This document shows positions 24,814 through 44,020 of a stretch of DNA of 64,000 nucleotides, piece by piece (positions within the stretch are counted from its first letter, which is position 1; every line of letters starts with the position of its first letter). The stretch comes from Litomosoides sigmodontis (Eukaryota; Nematoda; Chromadorea; Rhabditida; Onchocercidae), in the NCBI GenBank assembly GCA_963070105.1, contig OY718803.1, forward strand, positions 1,799,007-1,863,006, given 5' to 3'. A model generated the notes under the pieces. It saw nothing but the letters and a program-made list of their open reading frames with translations. It was not told the DNA's origin and did not search any database. The translations under genes were made by a program, and so were the position numbers.

Positions 24814-25216
24814 GAATGAACAATGACGGAATGCTCTTACTACCAGTGCGATAGACGTTAGTTAGGTTGCCACGTTGGTCGACTGTTCTGTAAAACATTC
24901 AACTTACATATTTTGCAAGATATTCGATTTTTTTTTTTGAAAATATCCTTCAGACTACTGCAATTCATCAATTGAAGCAATCGCTGCTGTCTGTTACGCT
25001 GCTATCCTACTGTTTCTTCAATGTGTTCATGTTACAGTCGTGCGCCGCGCAAGTAACGATACGTGAATAGGACGTTACTCTAGGCGTAAAAATTGGCAAA
25101 GTGTTTTCATCGAAGCTACGTGAAAGATATCTTAGTCACAGATAAATTAATAAAGTCATTTCAGCCGCAAGACTTAGTTGTGTTGATATTGTGATGACCT
25201 GAAATATCCACTTGAT
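24637..25216 (-). pseudogene. Right inverted arm: deleted copy of the zinc-finger locus
   Basis: Read on the minus strand, this carries the 3' end of the zinc-finger gene (25127-25216), then directly its upstream flank (25126-24813), then repeat R. The 718 bp that encode the fingers in the left arm are missing exactly between GATATC and the flank. What remains of the coding sequence is only about the last 27 codons, with substitutions. It is best read as a decayed or internally deleted duplicate. The alternative, that the coding block was inserted into the left copy, cannot be excluded. Confidence 0.7.
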
Positions 25217-25520
25217 GTTCCTTTTTTTGCTCATTGTCATCTGACAAAACTGAATGAAATATTCCAGTTCGTAGCATTTCCTCCTTCATACTGTCGTCCT
25301 TTTGTCCTATAACCTTTCATTTGTTAATAGAATATGCCATTGTTCTGTTTACTGTCAAACATTTCTACTCAATTACTGTACTTACTACTCAGTTGCCTTA
25401 CTGGTTTTTTATATTTTCAACTGCATATTACCTACGATACAGCATTTTCTGTATAACACGAATGTTATTACCCTTTATTGAATCACTTACCCTTTCATTT
25501 CGTAAAATTAAAATTCTCTC

Positions 25521-25661
25521 CTTTTGAAATTCAAAAATTTCATTACATAAGAACAGTAAAATAATTCTCTGTGGATTGCTTTCATTTGGTGTATTAGTAT
25601 TAGTGTGAGTGTATTTGAATGGAATCAGTGTGAATTTCATTTTTAACTAATTTTATTGAAA
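25521..25661 (+). repeat. Direct repeat partner 2 flanking the inverted duplication
   Basis: Counterpart of 21944-22080 in the same orientation, with an estimated similarity around 80 percent by eye. See that entry. Confidence 0.75.
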
Positions 25662-27268
25662 TAAAATCGATCTTCTTGTCTAGTGACATAGTATGATCTG
25701 TAAAGGTTTGCGCAACCCCATATCATATCATCTGACCAATGCTCGCTCAACCAAAAACAACTTTGAACAATTGAAATCTTAAATTTTACATCAAATGTAG
25801 TTTTCATTTGAAAATCTACGGTTTTCTTTGAAGTACAATTTCTGCCTATTTTACAATTCGAATTATATCAATGCATAGCAAATTAATTATAAAATCTATT
25901 TTACTACCACATATGAATGAATTCTTCCTCCTTGTTCATTTACCACTGTTATTAGTGAACGTTATAAATTGTAATGAAAATATTTTGGCTTCGTAAATTA
26001 CTTTCACTAATACGTTGACATCATGAAGCAATTTTCATAATGAATTTTTTCACTGACTCATTTTTTTTACACATCTTTTTTTTGGTTAAGAAGAAAATGT
26101 CAACTTAGAGATTGCTAAAAATAATAGATTTGATGATAATTTTTGATGTACAAAAAAAAACCAAGCTTGTTTTGAAATTTTGACCATTCTCGAGAAGAAA
26201 GAGTAAAAGGAAGCACAGAGGAGGAGAAATCTGCACCTGAAAAGCGATATTCATCAGTTAGTGGACAATTAAAAAAAGAATACACTGTCGATACCTACGT
26301 ACGTCATCAAATGAATAAAACCTGTACTATTAAATTCATTAGAATTTCGAAGCTATCTAATTGTGACGAGGAATGAGCCGAACAGGAGAACAGAAAAAGA
26401 AGTAAATATATGCAATATCCCAGGGAATTTTAATGCAGTTTGTAATCGTTGCGCCATTTCTCCCATTAAAATAAATTACTAAATTAAAATTTTCTAGATT
26501 AAAATGATACCACTGAATACCACCAATAAAACATTTGCGTAGCAACACGATGAGTGAAACGATTAAAAATGCTACCACACAAACTTAAGTATTAAGAGTG
26601 TGAGACAAACAGTTGCAAACAGACCAGTCAGGGTAGCACGAGGCTTTCCATATGAAGTGACAAGGTGCACAGCAAGTTCTCAATTGTCTCGCCTCGCAAT
26701 TGGACAAATCACGTTTGCGACGAGTGGGTGATTTACACGCTTGACGACGTGCTGTAGTTTCGCAATACTACGTTACGGATAGATTAGGCAGTTTACCGTG
26801 TTGTGGGTGACTAACTTAGTCATTTCTCCATATGCATTCATCTAACTTAGATGTAATGTGGTATTTTATGTGATGTAGTATGAATATATTATTACACTAT
26901 TACTATCTTTGTTGCAAATTTATCCAACTATGATTTTCTTTTTTGTGGGAAATCATTTTTGACAAATAGATGAATGCGTGATCTATTGATTTAGGTGTGG
27001 ATATACTTTTATGATGGACGTGAGATGATCAAGATATGAGTGATCAAAATAAATTACTGGCACACTCATCTTTATGCCAAATTTCTTTATATAGAAGTTT
27101 TTCTCATATGTATGTAGCTTTAGGAATTAGGTAGGAGCTATGGTTGGTGCGGAATTGTGTGTAAAAAGGAAAGTAAAAGTTGTAAAATTCTTATTGAAGA
27201 TAATTTCGTCATTTTTCCACTTAATTTCTGATTTATTTTTGTTTTTTGTAACATGTGAAGTTAATTTT

Positions 27269-27270
27269 AG
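27269..27270 (+). other. Probable spliced-leader acceptor of hsf-1
   Basis: The sequence ttaattttag ends 12 bases before the start codon, with no upstream exon evident. This fits trans-splicing, though a 5' UTR intron is possible. Confidence 0.5.
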
Positions 27271-27282
27271 GAAAGAAAAGGA

Positions 27283-29749
27283 ATGAACAGAAAGGAAGTG
27301 GACGATATGCAGTTGGGAGCGGTCCTTATGGGAGACCTATCAAAGTCACCGCCAGTTTCGTTACCATCATCTTCAACTGCAACCGTTCTCACTCGTCCAC
27401 CCAAATTACTAACAGAGATCCTTCAACAGGACTGTACTGAAATACCGAAACAAGAGTGTCCACCAACTGCAACCCTTCCTATACATGTATTGCAGCAGTA
27501 TCGAGATGAAGAGAAGGTACCGATGTTTCTCGTGAAAATGTGGAATATCCTTGAAGATCCAGAATTTCAAAATATAATACGTTGGGACAAGGTTTGGCTT
27601 TTGTGCTTACATATTGTTGAAGTTATATCGAAATGGCATAAATCGAAATGTGAACTCAGTTAAACCTGAATTGAATATTCGGTTAATGAAGTTCTCGTCC
27701 GTGAATGCAAAACTGAATCCAATTTTTGAGGCGAAAAATGATATTTGAATCAATTTAACAGTGTAATTGCAGTTTGCAGCAAAATTCTAGAACTTTTAGA
27801 AATTAGATTTTTGATAAGCAAAGTGACTTTGCTGACCAAATCAGACTGGAAATCTTTACATAAGCGACTTCGACAATGGCTGGAACGCAGTCATGTTTTG
27901 AAATAAGTGTTGTTTTTTAGAGTGGATATAGTTTCCATGTTTTGGATCCTCATCTGTTTTGTCGCATAGTTTTACCGCAGTTTTTCAAACACAATAATCT
28001 GAACAGTCTCATACGTCAGCTAAATATGTGTAAGTATTCGGTGTGATTTATAATTGCATTCAGCATTAATTTTTTATATAGTAAGATATATATAATCTTG
28101 TTATGCCTTAGTACTGCCTTTTTATAACTTTATCCTTATTTCAACATTAATTTACCCGATCCCTTATTAAGGTTCGTCTTACCATTAATCGGAAACCTTT
28201 CAATATTTTAGATGGTTTTCGAAAAATGACGCCTATCGAGAAGTCAAGTTTGACACGATCTGAAAGTGATCAGGATCATTTGGAATTTTCGCACCCAAAT
28301 TTTATCCAACACCATCCCGAATTGCTAGTTAATATTAAGCGGAAAACTCCGGGTAATCGTAACAACGAGAATACAGTGGTTATGCCTCCAAAAGAAATAA
28401 GTGTCTTTGTGGATGAGATACGACAGTTGCGTGAGAAGCAACGAGCGATGGAAAATAAAATGGCGCATCTTGTGAAGTATGTTGTTCAGCATAGACAATA
28501 CGAATTTGTCGTTATATTTAGATCAAATACAATGTCTCAAAGTACGGAAGCACAGAAGAATCTCGTTTAAGGCCCCAGATTTGGGTATATATCATTGCAT
28601 TATTTAACTTATTGCAACATTCATTAAACAAAAGAATGAAAGCTGTTAAAAAGGGGTTTTCAGAGAGAATGAAGCAATGTGGCAGCAAGTATCACATCTT
28701 CGAAACCAACATGTGAAGCAACAACATATTGTCAACAAATTAGTCCAATTTCTGGTAGCACTTGTTCAACCCTCACAGAAGCGTCTTGGAAAACGAAACT
28801 TACTGGCAATCGATGAAGTATTTTTAACCTTGTCTTTATTATCTGTGTAGCTTTTTAACGAGACTAATAATGAATGATAACTGTAACAGTAGTTCGAGAT
28901 ACTCATTGTCGACTTGTCGGGAATTGTTGAGGCAAGTACACTCAGGACTGTTCATCGTATATCTATAAAGATATCTGGATTATGCTTTTACTGTAGTCTT
29001 ATTCAACAACAGAGTCAAAGAAAGTAAGGAAAGTCGGGCAAGAGTAGGATTTGATTTCAGTTTTTTTTTTTTCAAAGTTGCATTGGAGATTTCTGAAACA
29101 ATAGATTAAGATTTCTACAGTTTTTTTGACCCTTTTTCAATCCTGATAGTTGCAGATTGGTGTAAAACGTGCACGAATGGCTAGTACTTCTACGCAACTT
29201 GGGCAGCCAAGCAATCTTGCTGAAATCATTGATCGATTACATCGTGAAATCTCAGATAATACAAACGGCCAAACCAAGCAAAATTTGAATGTATTTAGCT
29301 CACACTCTAACCAGGGCCCAATTATTGCGGATGTCACCGATGAACCGGAAAATGCCACCGTTGTAGGACCAACTGCACAGGCAGCAGTCGTTCCCATGTT
29401 AACTGCTGCACATTTGCAACCTGCTGCTGCTAATGCATCTCAGGTTCCAACTAATTCGTCTACATCACTCAACCCGATCTCATTATCTCCATCCTTGGAC
29501 AGACAAATATCCGAAGAGTTAGCAGAGTATTTGAGCGGACACGAACAAACGATCGACAACTGCCGTGATCTGCTTGGAAACTGCTGGGACAGTATGATGA
29601 CTGATGATGTGGAGGACGATGAACTTATTGATTTCGAACGGCAACCTCTTATGCTGGAAGGTCGTGATCCGATGTTGGCATTAAATGAAGCACCAAGCAC
29701 TCCGGATTTACTGACACCACTGGCAAGCCCTTCCCACAGTAATATTTAA
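27283..29749 (+). CDS. hsf-1: Heat shock transcription factor HSF-1
   Basis: Nuclear trimeric activator of heat shock genes. It binds nGAAn repeats and in nematodes also shapes development and lifespan (known for the family). Exons: 27283-27591, 27921-28029, 28212-28476, 28664-28817, 29156-29749; 476 aa. The DNA-binding domain spans roughly residues 80-185: [20 protein letters not shown], then [35 protein letters not shown] as the recognition helix, and [20 protein letters not shown]. The HR-A/B trimerisation coiled coil follows from about [20 protein letters not shown] through [16 protein letters not shown]. The C-terminal half is low in structure and acidic near [12 protein letters not shown], as expected for an activation region. 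The first intron splits the domain after IIRWDK, a typical position. The next gene, CASC3, converges on it with 269 bp between stop codons. Confidence 0.96.
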
Positions 29750-29995
29750 AAGAATCGATTTTTAGGAAGTTAAAATTCTTTGCATTCTTTTAATTCCTTT
29801 ATTAGATTGGTAGTAAGTTGTTATAAAACAATATTATATCCGATTATTAGCGTGTTTTGTACAATAATAGCGCAGGTAACAAATGATCTGAGGCAAAAAT
29901 ATTCCGCATAAAATTTTGCTTCCAATTTTCAACGATATTTTAGGAACTGTAACTTATTTTTACTACTTATACCTGCAACGTTTTAGAAAAGAAAC

Positions 29996-30001
29996 TTTAT
30001 T
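29996..30001 (-). terminator. Poly(A) signal AATAAA for CASC3
   Basis: Plus-strand TTTATT is AATAAA on the coding strand, 17 bases beyond the stop codon. It would give an unusually short 3' UTR if used. Confidence 0.5.
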
Positions 30002-30018
30002 ATGGATTAATGTAAAAT

Positions 30019-33000
30019 TTAATTCGAATTCTTGCCCTGGTATGGCGGTACGATTTCAAGTCGCTTCTTAGTTCGCGGTGGGATTGGATTGCCTCGAAAA
30101 AGTTGTTGCGGTTGTGGGTCAAAATAGACGATGTCGCTGGGGCGGAAATTAGGTACCTGTGCCGGTATTGCAATAGCCGGTGGTGGTGGTGGTGGTACAG
30201 TAGATGGAGGTGGCGGACCCTGATAAGCCGGTGGACGCCAGTCAGGTGGGGGAATTGGTATAGGACCCGTTGTTGGTGCTGACTGAAGTGGTGGCGGCGG
30301 CTGCGGTAGAGGTGGTTGTTGCACGTTTGGCGTGTAATTTGTAGCCACACGTTGAGTTGAGTAACGTTTTCCACCAGTGTGTGTACCACCACCTTTACCA
30401 TATGTAATTGACGTATCACCACCACTAACTCCAGCTCTGCCTCCTCGTCCTTTGTTTCCTCCACCTCCACTATTCTGCCGGTTGTCACGCAAATATTCAT
30501 CACTTCGATCATATGTTCTATTATTGTCTGTACGATTTGTAGTACCTGTAATTGAGTTCCTTTTTCTTAATTTCATGAGCATTTTCTTATAGAAAGCATA
30601 TCGTTTTACGCTAAACATTGTGCATTGTGTATAGCTGTAAGTTTGTTTTGTCTTTTCTGTTAATAACGCATTGAGATTCAAAGTTTTATAACATCCGTCT
30701 CTCTTTTAATTAAGCCGATATTGTGGCTTCGTAAATAAACTGACGCTTTTGTTTCATTTTTTACTTTACACCGTGATTAATAATTCTTCCTGGTTATTTT
30801 GCCGCCCAGCCAAGTTACGCGTTCTTTCAGCTTCGGCAACGTCTTCATTCAACTGTCAATAATTTGCACAAGACATTTGGCAGTGAATGCACGTGGGCTG
30901 AGCGGCAACTCAACCTAAGTTTTTAGATACCCAAAAAGCTTCAAATTTTTTCCGTTGTCAGGCATCATAATATATGAAACTTGTCTGCTCTGGCGGATTT
31001 AAAAGTATCATATTTTCCTGTGTTCGGTGAACTTTTTGTAGAGTTTAGTTTCGTTAAATTGTCTTTTTTTTCTGCACGTTCAAATTATGTCGATTTAACT
31101 GTTAAAGAATTTTCCCATGTTTTTAAACGAGATGTGTACTTTGTATGTGCCGGTATATAAATTATTATCATAGCAAGCAATTTTTTAAACAATTAGAAAA
31201 ACTCAGAAAGAGACGAAATTTGATAAGAACGTCAGTGAAGAACTCAGGTGGTCAAAAAACGACACTGATATGAATTTTAAATTACAGGAAGTCCAAAAAC
31301 CTTTCCATTTCACTGGTGCAGCATGGATTTGCACATCAGCGGATTGGAAACTTTTTTACGTAACTGGATTTTGGGATGAAGAGAGTCTTCTTTACGAAGT
31401 ACTAATTAAACTAGAAATGTGTACAAGAATTCAAAGTGGATGTGAATCCTCACTGTTTGTAAATTACACTTCCCAGTCCAAAACATACCTTTCTGAGTAT
31501 TCGCGGGCGAATTCTTGAAAACTCTGGTTCCATGTTGATCTCGCCGTTGGTTCGTATTGACATGATGCTCAGTTTTCCGACTACCTCGATTTGCCGGTCT
31601 TCCTGTACCACTATTTTGTATTGGTCTCCTACGATCACGTCTGCAATCAGTAATATATGATGAAAACATACTTAAAATGACAATGAATGTTCGAAAGAAA
31701 CTCGAGAAAAATTGCGAATGAATTGGCTAGCGTTCAGAATTTATAAAAGTTTGGTTTTATAATTACACATAAACTTTGCTATTCTTACTAAATTAGAACG
31801 ATTGAAATATCGAACTTGGATCCACTTACCTGTCATATGATTGGTGTTGGGGATGATGCAATAGTGCTTGATTTGAATGTCTACCTCGGTTCCCATAATT
31901 GCCATTACCGCTGCTACCCTTAGATGTATCTCTAGTTTGATTGGATTGTGGTGGTGAAGCATTCAAGCCGGTACCAGCAGTATTTTTAGCCTGGTTATAG
32001 AGTTTTTATTTGTTTGCTGTTCAAGTATGACAAGTAATGAGGTAATGCAAAAAGTTTCCTTTTCTTGCAAAAAGTATCAACGTAAAAGCGAGGAATTTTC
32101 TAAGTTATTTCTCACTTTACACCACTGTTGGACTTATAGACTAAGCATATTGACGTTTACCTCATTACGTATGTCATAACCATATCTATTCATTAATTCT
32201 CGCTTAGTTTTCGGCCTTTGCGAACGCTCATCGAAACGATCGTGTTTCCACTTTCCATCTGCCCGAGAATGCGGCGATGGTTCTGGGATACGCTCTTCAT
32301 CAGTGTTTCTTGAATCATGCATATAGTAGCGCCCAGATTTTGGAATAAATGCTGGATTGCCCTCTACTTCATCATCGTCTGGTCCTGTTTCTTGTTCCTG
32401 AATGATTTGCTGGATGTTCTTCGGTGGGCACGAAAAAGGATATAGTCCATACGTTATTATAAGAATTACTTCAATGAACTGTTACTGACTTCAAGGCATC
32501 GTAAACTAAATCAAGGAAATGATATCTGTCAAAAAGATAGTTCATCAATAAACTGAGGCTGTTTGTTAGTGCGTGGTACATTCCTTTTAACATAAAGAGT
32601 TACAAAATGTCGAAGTAAAGCTTTATAAACCAACCTCTTCATCATACTCATATCCCTCTTCATCCTGAATTTCTTCCGTCTGTTCCTTTGCTTCTTCACC
32701 AATTTCAACAGCATCATCTCCTGAAGCACCATCCATTTGAGTATATGATTTGGCATCGACAAAGTGATCCGTTTCATCACTACTTGCTTCCTTATCAGCG
32801 AGAGAAGTTGATCTCTCTTGTGTTTTAAAATCTCCCTCAGAATCACTATCTTCCTTCTCCATGCCTTCATCTATCCCTCTGACCGTTTCATCTTTCACAT
32901 AATTTTCTTCGTTTTCTCCACTGGATGGTGTAAAAGCAACATCAGATTGTTCTATAATAGCATCAGTCGCATTAATTTGGCTTTCAGGAAGCGGCGAATC

Positions 33001-33564
33001 AACAGGTGTTGTAACTTTAGGTTTTAAAGTTTGATCAGAGGCACCTTTAAGGTTGTGTTCAAACGAACCATCCTTATTTTGATCAAAACTATTCGCGGAA
33101 TCACGCAGCAAAGTGCCTTCACTAGCTGTAATCCCAGTAGTATTTTCAGTTCCAGAAGTTGACAGAGCATCAACTTCAGGCTTGTCAATATTTACATTAT
33201 CTGCAACAGCACCATCCCCTGTAACTGCAGCACTGTTCGAAGACTGCATTAAATTTTTCTTCTCTTCGGTTACTCCCGGTGATGACTTCTCGGTGGCGGG
33301 AATTGCAGAATTCATAGAAGAATCTGGATGGAATTGCTCATTTCGCGGATTTTCAGGCTTTATGCACAGAGGAACTGAATTCTCAGTACTGTCTTTTTCT
33401 TTATTACCAGAAGCAGCTTCAGTAGCAGTAGTAGTAGTAGTAGTAGTATTTTCGGTAGTAGTATTAGAATTAGTAGTAGGAGTAGTAGTAGTAGTAGTAG
33501 TGTCAGTAGAATCAGTAATTGTATTCTTACATGTTTCTACTTTCACTTCAGGAACTGCCGACAT
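30019..33564 (-). CDS. CASC3: CASC3 / MLN51 / Barentsz exon-junction-complex protein
   Basis: Core exon junction complex factor that clamps eIF4A3 on spliced mRNA and links it to localisation and decay (family knowledge). Exons in transcript order: 33564-32635, 32397-32161, 31990-31830, 31640-31489, 30545-30019; 668 aa. The N-terminal 310 residues are acidic and Ser/Thr-rich, with a long poly-Thr run. The second exon holds the SELOR motif: NPAFIPKSGRYYMHDSR, then DGKWKHDRFDERSQRPKTKR and ELMNRYGYDIRNE. This aligns with the eIF4A3- and RNA-binding segment. The third and fourth exons are Gly/Asn/Arg-rich. The last is RG-rich and then proline-rich (PPPPSTVPPPPPP), ending IPPRTKKRLEIVPP. Length is close to human CASC3 (about 700 aa). 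No spliced-leader acceptor stands out before the ATG. Confidence 0.9.
33418..33515 (-). repeat. Poly-threonine codon repeat in CASC3
   Basis: Runs of ACT/ACA triplets (TAG/GTA on the plus strand) encode several stretches of Thr interrupted by Pro, Asn and Ser. This is a triplet microsatellite within coding sequence and likely variable in length. Confidence 0.85.
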
Positions 33565-34730
33565 TTCGTTTTTGTGTTAAAGAGGCACGAACAGTATAAA
33601 AGCTAGAAAAAAAAAAACTAAACACTGGTTAACCATATATCCCCAACGGACGCTCCTCTTGCTCACTCCTAGATATTTTAATGCAGCAGTAACCTTAGAC
33701 AAATCAATCCGACAATCCAAACTAGAGCAATTTTGAATATTGTAGCGCTATATTGATTGTGAGATGATTGATTTACTTATGCAATTGGCATAAAGTAATT
33801 TTTAAATGATAATGTTTCTGGCATTTCTAGTTGCACTGAAGAAAAAGAATGACATATTTTTAGGCTAAATAATAGATTCCATGATACGCTCATTATTTCA
33901 TCGATTACATCTATATCTTAGAAATACTAAAAGTGATATTGATAATATCGGCTATGAAATGGGATAGAATTTGGCGAAATTTATATTATACCTTTATCTA
34001 TTGCATAATCAGAAGAAATTTGAATTTTTCGAATATAAAAATTATTCGAAATAAAATAATCTCTTGTTGCTCTTTTTTTTTTAAAAAAAATTATCATCAA
34101 TTGTTGTAAAACGCTATAAATTTAACACTTCCAATCAATCAGATTAGCTAATGCTAAAATTTCAACAGCTTTTTGACTTATAACACATTTGTTTTATAGC
34201 GTTTCTCTCTTTTCCTCCTTTCTCTTTCCATGAATGCATTAAATATATTTTCAGACTCTCCTTAGGTACTGTAATATTAGCCTTAATATTAGCATAAAAT
34301 TTTACTGCATTAATTCGAATCAGAAATTTCATTGCTATCTAAGCATCAAATCGTAAGCAAAAAAAGAAAAAAACGATAGAATGCATAATTAGAGAGAGAT
34401 TTCTGGTGCAAGAAAAGTATTTTGAATGAGTACTTTTTTTAAAAGCATTTTCCCACTTACTACTCCTCCCTACGTCTTTTCCTCTATTGATTGCCATAAA
34501 CGTATGGCATGCGCATCTTCCATGACTCTGTGAACGAAACAAATTGCCTAAAATTGTACCACATCCTCTTAAATTTGATGAAAAATGCAGAGAAGAAAGT
34601 AGAAGACAGTGAGTGATGTTTGCTACGATGACTCGGAAGACGTATGCTACAATGATTCGTAGGACCTAATATATGCATGAATAGACATGAGAGTATGATA
34701 CGATGGTTCGGAAGACATGTATATGTATGG

Positions 34731-34773
34731 TATGTGTGTGTGTGTGTCTGTCTGTCTGTCTGTCTGTGTGTAT
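34731..34773. repeat. TG and TCTG microsatellite
   Basis: TG dinucleotides pass into TCTG tetranucleotides and back to TG. Confidence 0.9.
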
Positions 34774-34868
34774 AGCTAATAGTTAAAGCTTATTGAATAC
34801 AAATGAAGGAAGATAAAACCAGAAAGGAATAGAGGTAGAAGAAAAGGTTAAATAGAAAGGGTTCAGTT

Positions 34869-34879
34869 TTTCTTTCTTT

Positions 34880-34922
<43 letters not shown>
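34869..34922. repeat. TTTC/TC microsatellite
   Basis: A polypyrimidine tract of TTTC units followed by about 20 TC units. Confidence 0.9.
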
Positions 34923-34924
<2 letters not shown>

Positions 34925-36592
34925 TCCCTTCTCCATTTTTTCCTACCCAACATTTTCATTTATTATTCTTTTTCCAAGTAAACGCTCTCATTCACTTGTC
35001 CATGTGTAATATATATATACGTGGAAAAATATTGATGTGAATTAATTCAAAAAAAGAAAAAAGTATGACAGTTATTGATTTACTAGTTACTATTATTACT
35101 TATGTTCACTAACAGTGATGATTATAATATTTTTAGTATCATTGTTGTTATCACTGAAATTAGTAGCAATTAATTAATTAATCTGTTCATTTGTTGTGAT
35201 TCCTCTGCATTCTTCTCACACCAAACAGTTCTCTTCTCATCTCACCATCACTTCGTTATGTTTTCATATGTTCACATTTTCTTTCATTAAATTTTAATTT
35301 AAAAAAAAAGAAAAATATGCGTATTTGTATGGAAGTTAAATTTTATAATATAATTTAAAGTTTTTTTTTGTTCACTATCTTTGAGGTGTGGAATATTTCG
35401 TAATGCAATATACATCAAACTTTTTGTCTTTTTTTTTAAATCCAAAATATATGAGATAGGCGGAGGACAAAAAAAAAATTGCTAAATGATTATTTGCTGC
35501 ATTAAAAAGTAGTAACAATTAATAAAATTAAAAAGATTTTCTTTCCCACAAATTAACAATTTGATGCTTTTTTAATTTATGAAAATTTTAAAAATTACAC
35601 TTAGCTTTGTTGAGTGAATGGTACTATTCGATATCTTCGTCTATTCAAGTTTGTTGAAAGGATTTTGTGCTGCATCATTTATTGTTCATTTATAAATATA
35701 AATGGAGCAGTGATTAGGATGCACGAAAATTTTCCCATTTAATTTAACAATAGCACTAACAACTGGTTATGTGATATTTGAGCGGCGCAAATATCCTCAT
35801 CATTCCTATTAACTCGTTTGCACGAAGAAATTATTCATTCGTCCATTAATTTCTTTCTCTCTCTAAATAATCATGTTTAGCAAAAATTTTAATGGAATGC
35901 TGAACTTTTAATTTCGCATCACATGCATCAGAGGTAAAGTGGTTGTCGTGCATTTATTGAAATTATTATCAGCTTGAATAAAACTAGATTACATTAGGTA
36001 ATGTGGACTAGATAATGAAATGAAGTTAAGTGGAATGTTAAGTGAAATTAAACCGAAATTAATTCCAAACAAAAGTGAGGTGAGAATTATTAATTTGGCA
36101 CTTGTAAAGTTATTGCATATCTAATCGAGCATTTCAAATTGATAAACATCCATTGGGAATTGTACTGAATAGGAATAGGAATTCATTCATCCCACATCGC
36201 TAAATTTTCATTCTCTTAATTTCGATAGATTTTTAACTAAGCAAGCTAACAGGCTCATTGGTGTTAGGATTTCACATCGGCCGCGAGCTATTCAGTTTGC
36301 TTCCCTGTGGAAGTGATTGCTTTCTGTGCTATTCGTTCTGGAATCAGAGGTAGTAGTAGTAGTAGTAGTTTTTTTCTTCCTCGTACAAATACTGTTTCAA
36401 TTATTATTATCGAAACGGAAAATGTCACTTTCGAACGTTAATTTTTTCACACTTTTATATGGATTTCACTGCTCGAACATTTTATTTGCATCAAAAACAT
36501 AATGTTATATACAAAACGAAGAGTTTTCAGGCTAATGGCAACAGTTCAGCGAGTGCTTTCATTGTCGTCTCAAAGTAATAAATGTTAAAAAT

Positions 36593-42499
<5,907 letters not shown>

Positions 42500-43990
42500 A
42501 ATCGACAAAGTCGTTCTTTTAGCGGGAACCATTAGGAATTATGATTTTTTAAAAGCTCCTTAAAGTTACTGATACATTTTCGCAACTGTCCTTATGCAAA
42601 TTGTTTATTCAGTGTAGCATTTTTCCGGTGACGACTTGACTGCACGGGAAATACAACCGACTGTGTGTTGTTCAAAAAAAGTTTGTTATGTTCGCCGTTC
42701 CAAAACTTTTCATTAATTTATTTTATCCTTCAAATAAACCAAGTACTAAGTTTATGTGTTTTACGTGAATGAAGTTTTGTTTCGGTGCTTTCTATTGAAG
42801 GTTTATATTTTAATTAGATTTTCAACTTCCTTTATTTTTTTTTTATTTTTTCATGTATTTGGTTCATACATTGGAATATTTTTGTAGTGTCCTTAAGTTT
42901 TACCGTAAATGCTGTTTGTAGCAAACGATTTCGAATTTCTCTCTTTTCAGTTATCTGTTAGTTATTGTTTTCATCAATGCAAATAAGTTTATAAGTGTTT
43001 TATAAACACTTCGTTGGTAAAATGCTATTCCATTTGATATCAGTACCGTGCCACTGCTCATTGCTAACATTTGCTAACATCAGCAGAGCTCGTTATCATC
43101 CCGTAGTTTTTTTATTCACTGTATTATCAGCATTAGTAAGTAGTCTTGTATTGTCTCAGAAACATCGACAATATCTGTTAAATATTTAATTCAGCAATTG
43201 ATTAGGCTTCGGTAGTTCTCTGTCGTATTTTTGCCATAATTTTCAATTTTCATTTCGAATCCGACTCTTTCAGGTTCAGTGAACATTGTATAATGTTTAA
43301 TACGGTGGTTTTTTTGACATTTTCATGATATTACTGTGTTTTTCATAACAAATTTGGGGATATTTACATATTGCTTCGTAAATATTATTCATTATTCAAT
43401 ACATTTATACAAAAAAAAATGGTCCTTGCTTACTTGAGGTTTCAGGATCATTTGATGTAATGAAAAAATTATCAATAGTATTACAGCTGTAATCTCACCA
43501 CTTCTGGATAATCTAGTCGAGCTGTTAATATATCTAATTCATTTCTTTGTTGTTTTTCTGTTATTGAATGGTTGGTCGTTGAAAAATAATAAATACCTCA
43601 GAAAGCTTTAAATTTAAAGTTTAGTGGCGTCAAAGCATTTTGCTTCTTTATTTTAGATAATATATATGTTTGAACTTAAATTATCAAATACATAAAACAT
43701 TGCTGTGTGCTGCTGCTTTCTTGCTATGAGTATATACTTCAATTATCAGTAGATTACTTGTACGGTTAGAGGTTGGTAGGATCTTATTCTTCCTCCTACT
43801 CTGATTTTAGAAATGTATCCATGGGATGAGTGTTTAGGAAGGAGAGCTACTCACTAGTTGCAGTTGGATATAGCCTACATCTAGCTTTTACAGTTAAATT
43901 TTAGTATTTACTTTATTGCAACGTACGTGTCTTTCTTCATGCTAGTTACACATCAAAAACTGTAATTCTAAAAATTTTGTAAATTTCATA
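42500..43990. other. Intergenic, 3' region of ARHGAP39 and upstream of CDKAL1
   Basis: An AATAAA near 42733 could end the ARHGAP39 mRNA. The rest is AT-rich with short open frames and no recognisable domain. Confidence 0.5.
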
Positions 43991-44020
43991 GGATTTCTGA
44001 ATGATTATGATAGCGCAATT

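Larger units (their letters stand above)
25217..27270. other. Intergenic between the duplicated segment and hsf-1
   Basis: The stretch contains the second direct-repeat partner (25521-25661) and otherwise AT-rich sequence without recognisable exons. The hsf-1 promoter should lie at its right end. I could not identify heat-shock elements with confidence. Confidence 0.5.
33565..36592. other. Intergenic between divergent CASC3 and ARHGAP39 genes
   Basis: About 3 kb holding both promoters. It has a TG/TCTG microsatellite (34731-34773), a TTTC/TC tract (34869-34922), a TAG repeat (36348-36369) and long A/T runs. No coding exon was recognised. Confidence 0.5.
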
